64,000 nt of DNA from Scytalidium lignicola (lineage: Eukaryota; Ascomycota; Leotiomycetes): assembly GCA_002812745.2 (NCBI GenBank), contig NCSJ02000020.1:62001-126000 (forward strand), in the 5' to 3' direction. Below, piece after piece: positions 56,843-64,000 of this stretch. The stretch's first letter is position 1, and every line of letters begins with the position of its first letter. A program made the translations under genes and the position numbers. The notes below the pieces were generated by a model. That model was not told the origin of the DNA. It ran no database searches and worked only from the letters and a program-made list of their open reading frames with translations.

Positions 56843-59800
56843 ATGTCTCCTGCTAAGCCTCTCAGCGAGCTCAGTGCCTTTGAGCGATTCATGGCACTCG
56901 CGACAGAAGCACCCCCTCGCCAGAGATCCACGGTCGCTGCCTCTGGTGCTGATTCAGATGTCACCTTGGGTGAGAACGCATGCAGCAGTGCTGTCACGGT
57001 CAATCCCAATTCTCCTCGTACCCCGACTGAACAAACTGGTAAGTAAATCGTTCAATTGACTTCAATGTTACTATCACAAATATCATTTTCTGTATCAAAA
57101 ATCATCTTTTCATGCTCGAAAATATTCCTATTATCATAATTTCTTGAACTTTTATCTGTTCTTCATTACGCGCGTCAATAAACCCAAATCTTCCATCACT
57201 GCATGCATCTACGNTTTAAAACGCGACGAATACCTCAAACCCATCCATATAATCCCATATTCAACTACCCAAGTTCCCATTTTATCTCAATCCAATCGCA
57301 GTCACCGTGTGATGTCACGCGAAATAAACTTGTATACCGTCTGAAGCAACACAATTTCACACGTTCTGTCTTCTACGCCATTTACTATGATGGATCATAT
57401 GGTGGGATCACCATATATCCAACATTTCGAGGTCTCAACTTCATAGACCTAACAGTTTCTGAATTCTTGCTTTTCAACCTCTTCGTTTGTCACATCTTCT
57501 CGTTTCTTCCTCAGTGGTCAAATTACTTCTCAGCTTGTCACACCCAACTTCTTGAGGATTATCCTATCTGTATATCCCGTATAATGTACTCCGAATCTAC
57601 TCTTCACGTCGTGTATACATTTTCTTATTTACAAAGGAGCAAACTTCCTAATTCGATCTATAAATGCAGGAGGCGATGTTATTTCTGGCATCACTAGCTT
57701 AAACATCCACGATGAAGGCGGTGTTGCTGTCAAGAAAGATACTGCTGGTCCCTACTCTATTGATGTTGCCAAGGCAAATGCTTCTAAAGGCTATTCACCA
57801 TCTAAAGAAGTGTAAGTTAATATAGCCCCAACACATATTAAAAATCCTAGCTAAGGTACTGTAGCTATACTCCACCATTCGTTCGTAATNGGGGGCAACG
57901 CTGCCTGTGATGACCCTTTCCGTCAGGAGACAAGCAAGAGCGAGAAAAACAAGCTTTCCAGCTCTGCGAAATCCACTCCAAAGCGCGATAGCATCATGAA
58001 GGAAAAGAATTGGCGTTCAGGATCCAGTGCTACAAGCACAAGTGGAGCTTCTGACTTTGGTTCTCCAACAAAGTCCAAGAAGTGTCGCGTTACCGTCCGT
58101 ACAACTCTTAAAGATGGTCAAAATACCACTTCACCTTCTGGATCATCTTCTATCACTCAGAAACTTGGCCCCCACGCAGAGGGCGTAGACTACGAGGCCT
58201 TGATAAGGTCTCCTCCATCCTGCTGCGTATTTGTTGCAAAGTAAGTTTTTCACACAAACTAAAGAAATAAGCTGATATTTTATGTAGCCTTCTCTCAACA
58301 TTGTCTGATGCCGCTTTGAGAGTTGAAGTCATCAAAGTTTTCCGCCAGTTTGGTGTTATCAGTGTCAAGATCAGACGTGATATTCGGCATATGCCTTTTG
58401 CATTCGTACAATATGATGTAAGTATCGTCTACGAAAATTACTTTTCAAAACATTATCTCACCATTTCAGAACTCCGATTCCGCCATTAGAGCCACCTCTG
58501 AAGGAATGGGAATGTATATTGCTGGTCGGCCCTGCCGCACCGAGAAAGCCAAGGCTCATCGTAAGTCATCACTCTGCCAAACCATTACAAGCCTTACATT
58601 ATATTATAGGTCTTTATTACTTTGAACGCCATGCCGGATCTCTCGATGTGGATGAGGGCAAGCGAATCCTAAGCCATTTTGGTCCCATTGAGTTTGCCTA
58701 CATGGTATCTCCTATCGATCGCACCACTTTCAATCTTGCTGAGGGTGGAGTTATGGTTCAATTCATATTTTATGACGATGGCAAAAATGCGTTGAATGTG
58801 AGTACAAATTGTGTTTAAAGTAAATCTCAATTAACAACTTTTAGTATTATCATGAACATCCCGAAGAGTACAGAATGGTCGATGTTAATCATTTGAGCAA
58901 GCGCATGGCCAGCAAGCCATCACCTGCCAAGCACAGAGATCCAGTTGCCGATGATGCATATCTTCAGCAATATGATATTGATATCCGCTCTGTATTTGTT
59001 AACAATCTTCCGTCCACAATTTCTGAACAGGAGCTTCGCCGCTTTTTCGGTACCTATGGTCAAATCATCAGACTGAGCATGCATCAGAGCAACTCAAAAT
59101 ACAATTGTGAGTTTTGTCTTTTTTTCACACTTAATGTTTATAGCTAAGTTATTCTCAGCTGAAAAGTTTGTCTTTGCCTTTATTGAATATGAGACACCCC
59201 AAGTTGCGAAAATGGTTATTGAGGCAATGGTAAGTGCATATTTACTATGTATTTTGGACCTTAGAAGCTAAAATTGTTTAGAACTTGAGAGAAATTGGAA
59301 ACAAGATCATCAAGGTCAAGCAGCAAGATTCTGACCGCAAGAGTCGTGCCTACACACATCGCCTTCCAGCTCCTGTTGAGTCGCCTCCGGTTGTCTCTTC
59401 TCAGTCCACTCAACTAGCTCAACTTAACAAGCCAGTCAGCCACGCTCAGCTAGCTCTGGGAGAACAGCAGGAAAATTCCACGCAGCAAGCATTCAACGGG
59501 CAGAACTACATCAACCATCAACCAGCCGACATTAACCAGAGGGGTTGGGAGCAATATCATCTCATGCAGCGAAACTATTCACCTTACGTCTCTCCAGTTA
59601 ATGCCCATCAGGGACCTTATAACGGCCAACAAGTTTACCCTGTTCAACAGACCTGGCCAAGTCAGCCAAGTTATACTGCTCAGCCAGTATATGCTTTCCC
59701 CCAAATGTCAGCTACCCCCCAAAGCCATACACATGAGCAGCAGTACTGCGGACCACTAGGACTTCAACAACCATACACTCCAACCAGCCCAACACCTCAA

Positions 59801-60064
59801 GGACCTCCTACTTCCGGCACGGTTGAGTGTCCCCCATACGCTGAATATCAAGGTCCTGCACCTCAAGGCTATCTGCCTGCTTTCTACCCACCACCACCTG
59901 TGTGGGCCTTGACTCATACTCAACAAGGACCAATGTTCTACTGGGTGGGAAGTGCTGCTCCACAAACAATGGAAGCAAGCAACAGCCCTGCTGATGCCAC
60001 TTCCCCAACCGTTCCCCCTGGGCAAGCTTCTCCTACTGCTCCTCCTCTTTCTGCTTCTCAATGA
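56843..60064 (+). CDS. Multi-RRM RNA-binding protein with Gln/Pro-rich tail
   Basis: About 745 residues from nine exons: 56843-57038, 57670-57811, 57865-58240, 58288-58417, 58470-58560, 58610-58797, 58845-59106, 59159-59229, 59282-60064. RRM-like units: one at about 230-315 (CCVFVANLLSTLSDAALRVEV, RNP1-like MPFAFVQYD), a degenerate middle unit (LYYFERHAGSLDVDEGKRILSHFGPIEFAYM), and a clear one at about 425-510 (RSVFVNNLPSTISEQELRRFFGTYGQI, KFVFAFIEYET). The last 240 residues are rich in Gln, Pro, Tyr. It probably binds mRNA; Mei2- or Csx1-like roles are guesses. The 'n' at 57890 inside exon 3 must be ignored to keep the frame (FVRNGGNAACDDPFRQ). Intron 1 is 631 nt. Confidence 0.82.
57039..57669 (+). 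other. Long first intron of the RRM gene
   Basis: GTAAGT donor, gcag acceptor and pyrimidine-rich interior over 631 nt, ten times the usual intron length here. An 'n' occurs at 57214. Open stretches inside are not conserved-looking. Confidence 0.7.
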
Positions 60065-61577
60065 ACAGAAACGGTCTTGAATTTGTTTGACCATAATGTG
60101 CAGTTCTATGGTCATCGAGTTATACATTGTCAATTTGCTTATATTTGTCCGAATTTGCTCGGTTCAATCAAAAGCTCATGATATATTTGTCTTTTCCCCT
60201 AGTGGCTGGACCATCCTTTCGCTTCATGTCAACCCCTTTCAGTTGTCTATTTTCATGTTTGCAGTTCTCACGGCTCACGCCCAACGCAACTCAATTCGAG
60301 TGTGCTTACTTTCTTGATACCTATACCTTCTTAATTCTGCTCTTGCTCTCAGGAGTCCAGTTTTGAGTTAGGATATGGATCGTTGTGTTAATATACCCCT
60401 TTCTTCTTCGTTTTTCTCGTCAGTGGAGGATTTGCTAGAGACTCTCTCTATTTGTACACTTGTGTAGTAGCTAACTTACTCCAAAACTAAATCACTTCAA
60501 ATATTTCCTCATTTCTTCCTCCCGTGACTGAAAAATCACTAGTGCTACTAATATTTACAAATGATATTACTGTAAAATCTAACTTTTGATATTTCCATCA
60601 ACACCTGGCAAATTGCGGATATTTCATCTGCTATTTCCTTTCAACTAGTGACATTCTGCCAACATCATATTAGGAGCAAGATATGTCGGCCGTATTAATA
60701 TTATTAGCCATATGATACAATATAGAATACCTGATGAAACAGCCATGTCAACTATTTGTATCCCTTTCGGCCCGTTTCCGAATATCAAAGACCTAGGGAT
60801 CCCCACTATGTTGGAACTCCGGCACTCCGCATGTACCCCAGTAGTTACCAAGGTGATTGATGCAAGAGGATGACCCTATGTGACGTGTTACTTCCTAGAG
60901 GACTTGTAGCAATTTGGTGCTCTATTGAGAACCTAAAAAATTATCCGTAGCGTTCTTGTCCTCTCATGTGAGGATGATTAATATTCTATGGATCTTCCGT
61001 ACTAGCTGCAATACAGCCGACTTCTTCCTACCAAGTCGGTTTTGAAGTACATTCAGGACAATCAACTAGACAGACAATGCAGCAATAAGTTAAAGTCTCG
61101 GGAGGAAGAATGTTCTTGTCAGCAATGGCAATCCGTTGAAAATCCTCCATAAACTCAGCAATGAGGCTCACGGCATGCGCGGCTAAGTTAGGATCTTCAT
61201 TAAGGTTAGGTAGAGTGTCATTTAAGATATATATTGTGGTAAGAAATCGGAGAACATCACGCTATCTCGCTGTTGCCATTCCGAGCAATGTAATTACCTA
61301 GAGTTAAGCGCTTTGAAACTAGCTAACAATTTTGAAATTATAAGATGCCTTCCTTTTATACTGAAGAGTTGAATTCCGAACTCAGTAAGTATCTATATAT
61401 AATTGGGTTCGCAACTTTGATGTTTCTAAGGACTCAATTAAAGAAATTACTAGCACGTGATATGGATTTGGTGCACGTGATGATAAGGAGTTTCAACGAT
61501 TAACAATTACTCAACCTTAGCCCGTCTCTATCAACAACAACAAATCTGCGCCACCTGCTTAAAAGCGCATAACCAGT
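60065..61577. other. Intergenic
   Basis: 3' UTR of the RRM gene, AT-rich spacer, then the Slu7 promoter, which has two cacgtgat motifs (about 61.45 and 61.47 kb). No gene seen. Confidence 0.5.
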
Positions 61578-63017
61578 ATGCCTCCCACCAATTTAGCACC
61601 TGGAAAGCCAAATGTCCCTTCAGCGGCAAATAAGGAAGCCAATGAATATATCCCAACCTTCATCTCGAAGAAGCCGTTCTACATTGGCGACGATGAAGAT
61701 CACAATGACTACCTTGAGCATCAGCGGTTGAATAAGGCGCAAGCCGACCAGTCAAAATGGTATGAGCGAGGCAAGAAGCTTGGGCCAGCAGCAACGAAGT
61801 ATCGCAAAGGCGCATGTGAGAACTGCGGGGCAATGACACACAAGGCGAAGGACTGCCTAAGTCGCCCAAGAGCAAAAGGCGCAAAATGGACAGGCAAAGA
61901 TATCCAAGCGGACGAGATCCTGCAGGATCTCAATTTGGGTTGGGACGCGAAGAGAGACCGTTGGAATGGATACGATGCTAAAGAGTATAAGGCTGTTATT
62001 GATGAATATACGCAGTTGGAGGAGTTGAAAAAGAAAGCTCGGCAAGATGAGGTTAAAGAGGACGAAGATGATGAGGACGGCGAAGGGATGAAGTATGCAG
62101 AAGAATCGAATATGGGTAGGCAACAAAGTACGGCCACCAAGCAATTACGAATACGCGAGGATACGGCGAAGTATCTGCTAAACCTGGACCTTGATTCTGC
62201 TAAATATGATCCGAAGACAAGATCAATGGTTGACAGCGGAGCAACTGCTGATACTGCTGCTGCCTTAGTAGCAGAGGAGGGATTCATGAGAGCGTCGGGT
62301 GACGCCGCGGAGTTTGAGAAAGCACAAAAATATGCTTGGGAGTCGCAAGAAAAGACTGGTAGCACTAAGATACATCTCCAAGCCAATCCTACATCCGGGG
62401 AATATTTTCGGAGGAAGGAGAAAGAAGAGGCAGAAGCGAAGAGACAGACACACATGAAAATGCTTATGGAAAAGTATGGCAGTGATATAAACCCAATTGC
62501 AGCGACCTTGCGTAGTTCAGAAGTTGTGGAATCGGAGAAATATGTGGAATACGATGAATCCGGCTTTATCAAAGGTGTTCCAAAGGCGGTAGCAAAGTCA
62601 AAATACCAAGAGGATGTATTGCTCAACAATCACACATCTATCTGGGGCAGCTGGTGGTCCGATTTTAAATGGGGCTATGCGTGTTGTCATTCTTTGGTTA
62701 AGAACAGCTACTGTACAGGTGAAGCAGGGAAAAGCGCCTTCGAAGAAGCTAACCTTCTACGAAATGGCACGGCATTAGAGGAGGAAGAGTCAGCACCACC
62801 TAAGAAGATTGACTGGCCTACGGCAGAAACAGACGCAACAGAAAGAAATGGGACTTCAAAAGAACCAAAAGAACCAAAAGAACCATTGAAGAAAAGAACA
62901 ATTGAAGAAATGAAAGGTGGAGTATCGGAGGAAGACATGGACGAGTATAGAAGGAAGAGAACCGCAGCTAATGACCCTATGGCTGCGCTTCTTGGGAAGG
63001 ATGAGTTGATATCATAA
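61578..63017 (+). CDS. SLU7: Pre-mRNA splicing factor Slu7
   Basis: Second-step spliceosome factor needed for choice of the 3' splice site. Single exon, 479 residues. The N-terminal [21 protein letters not shown] is typical. The CCHC zinc knuckle is complete (Cys80, Cys83, His88, Cys93; [14 protein letters not shown]). Then [43 protein letters not shown], and the conserved [33 protein letters not shown] block follow. The tail has a small KEP repeat. Start at ATG 61578 in a normal context. An open frame of 302 codons on the opposite strand is a shadow. Confidence 0.97.
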   Translation: MPPTNLAPGKPNVPSAANKEANEYIPTFISKKPFYIGDDEDHNDYLEHQRLNKAQADQSKWYERGKKLGPAATKYRKGACENCGAMTHKAKDCLSRPRAKGAKWTGKDIQADEILQDLNLGWDAKRDRWNGYDAKEYKAVIDEYTQLEELKKKARQDEVKEDEDDEDGEGMKYAEESNMGRQQSTATKQLRIREDTAKYLLNLDLDSAKYDPKTRSMVDSGATADTAAALVAEEGFMRASGDAAEFEKAQKYAWESQEKTGSTKIHLQANPTSGEYFRRKEKEEAEAKRQTHMKMLMEKYGSDINPIAATLRSSEVVESEKYVEYDESGFIKGVPKAVAKSKYQEDVLLNNHTSIWGSWWSDFKWGYACCHSLVKNSYCTGEAGKSAFEEANLLRNGTALEEEESAPPKKIDWPTAETDATERNGTSKEPKEPKEPLKKRTIEEMKGGVSEEDMDEYRRKRTAANDPMAALLGKDELIS

Positions 63018-63282
63018 TCACCTAGGCATTAGGACAATATTCTGCATTTATTGGAGTTTGGGGACAATCGCATGGCTAATGGCGTCAAGGATAGCAAAAC
63101 ACTGTCAGGAGCAATAAGCTCTTTGTAGTTCTTAGTTAATTTATGTCATATTTTATAATTCCGGAGAACTTGGTTGTATTTCGTGAACCCTGGAGCAAAC
63201 TTTTATGCTCAAAAGGACATTTTCAACACCATAAGATACATGCACGCCAGAGTGAACCCATACCAGTAAACCGCTAGTGCAT

Positions 63283-63932
63283 CTATTCATCATCCTCTTC
63301 TTCCTCCTCGTCATCCTTCTTCTCAGCCGCCTTGGCCTTCTTTCTCCGGACACGACCTGGTCGTCCACCACCAAATGGTGAGCTCAATGCAAAATCAATG
63401 TGCTTTTGGGAATCAAGACGGACAACGAAGGATGGGACGTTGACGATTTGCTTGCCAACACGGATGTGTCTTTGACGGATCAGGACTCGGGCATGGTGGA
63501 TAGACTTGGCAAGACCAAGCTTGTAAACGCAAGTCTGCAGACGGCGCTCCAAGAAATCTTCAATCTTCAAAGCCAACACGTAATCGAGCTTCATGCGGGA
63601 TTCGTCGAGAACACCAACACGGACGAGACGGCGAATGAGCGCATTACCTTCGAAAAGTCTCTTTGGGTCCTTCTCGTCGAGAGTGAGCAGTTGACTGTAG
63701 TGCATGAGTATTGTGCTAATTAAAATATGGCCGCTTTCTCATCTTACCGGGCAGCACGACGAATCTTAGAGAGGGTAAGTTGGACACGCCAGACCTCACG
63801 CTTGTTGCGGAGACCGTATTCACCAACAAGCTTCAACTCGGAGTCCCTGTATAGGGGTCAGTGACATGAACAGAGACAAGCTCATGAGCATTGGTCAGGT
63901 GGGGGTATCATACAGACGAGCACTTTCGAAGG
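63283..63932 (-). CDS. 40S ribosomal protein uS4 (RPS9), 5' part beyond window
   Basis: Small-subunit ribosomal protein with a role in decoding fidelity. Visible exons: 63932-63914 (19 nt, PFESARL part), 63846-63748, and 63694-63283. They read [46 protein letters not shown], the S4 RNA-binding domain [38 protein letters not shown], and end with a short acidic tail. The first exon (MAPRSYS-like start) lies past position 64000. The terminal run of Asp/Glu is longer than in many homologues. Confidence 0.95.
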
Positions 63933-64000
63933 CTGATATAAGTTAGCTTATCTGAAGTCTTGCGAGAAAATGTTCAAGGCACCCTTATTGAGAAGGCGCA

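Noticed and set aside
57144..57697. Open frames spanning the first intron of the RRM gene
   Set aside because: Lie in a pyrimidine-rich intron with strong splice signals on both sides; no conserved segment.
61721..62629. 302-codon open frame on the minus strand
   Set aside because: Fully antisense to Slu7, Ser/Phe-rich from reverse-complemented acidic codons; no start context or family.
1..64000. CRISPR arrays, operons, rRNA, intact transposons
   Set aside because: Eukaryotic nuclear DNA with introns; no regularly spaced repeats, no terminal repeats with transposase or reverse transcriptase.

Overview
This is a window of nuclear DNA from a filamentous ascomycete (Pezizomycotina). Evidence: genes are cut by many short introns of about 45-100 nt with GT..AG ends, intergenic DNA is AT-rich and long, and the products include a Zn2Cys6 regulator, profilin, eIF1, Slu7, uS4, Snx3, an Ash1-type SET protein and a RhoGAP. 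The protein flavour looks like Leotiomycetes/Helotiales to me, but that is an impression and not a tested placement. There are no tRNA, rRNA, CRISPR or intact transposon signals that I can support.

Layout. 1-7.2 kb: 3' end of a CDP-alcohol phosphotransferase (starts inside the catalytic motif), a secreted cupredoxin whose start codon is lost, profilin, and an SDR oxidoreductase. 8.5-10.9 kb: a Zn2Cys6 transcription factor with a long Asn/Gly-repeat N-terminus, followed by about 3.9 kb without a gene. 14.8-19.7 kb: a second SDR, an orphan with SAP-like segments and a doubtful small membrane ORF, then 3.3 kb without a gene. 23-34 kb: F-box protein, LanC-like protein, a large disordered orphan and a 1021-aa PPR/TPR-type mitochondrial protein. 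34.4-39.7 kb: a dense housekeeping block (eIF1, Asterix/WDR83OS, Eos1-like, mL45/Tim44-like). 40-42.5 kb: a sodium/solute symporter of seven exons. 43.3-50.6 kb: Ash1-type H3K36 methyltransferase, Snx3 and an F-BAR/RhoGAP protein. 51.9-55.5 kb: ferric reductase and an orphan with an Asp/Val/Ala repeat. 56.8-64 kb: a multi-RRM protein, Slu7 and the 3' part of uS4 (runs off the window end).

Most genes here are single-copy housekeeping genes in ordinary order; I see no metabolic cluster, defence island or operon-like unit. The parts worth a second look are breaks and oddities inside genes: a cupredoxin with ATC where ATG is expected, an apparent one-base frameshift in a run of eight A that detaches a lysine-rich tail from the Ash1-like protein, single 'n' characters that behave as inserted placeholders and break two reading frames, several micro-exons, a GC-AG intron in profilin, and three orphan proteins. 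Exon models below were built by eye from splice signals, frame and family similarity recalled from knowledge; no alignment was run.
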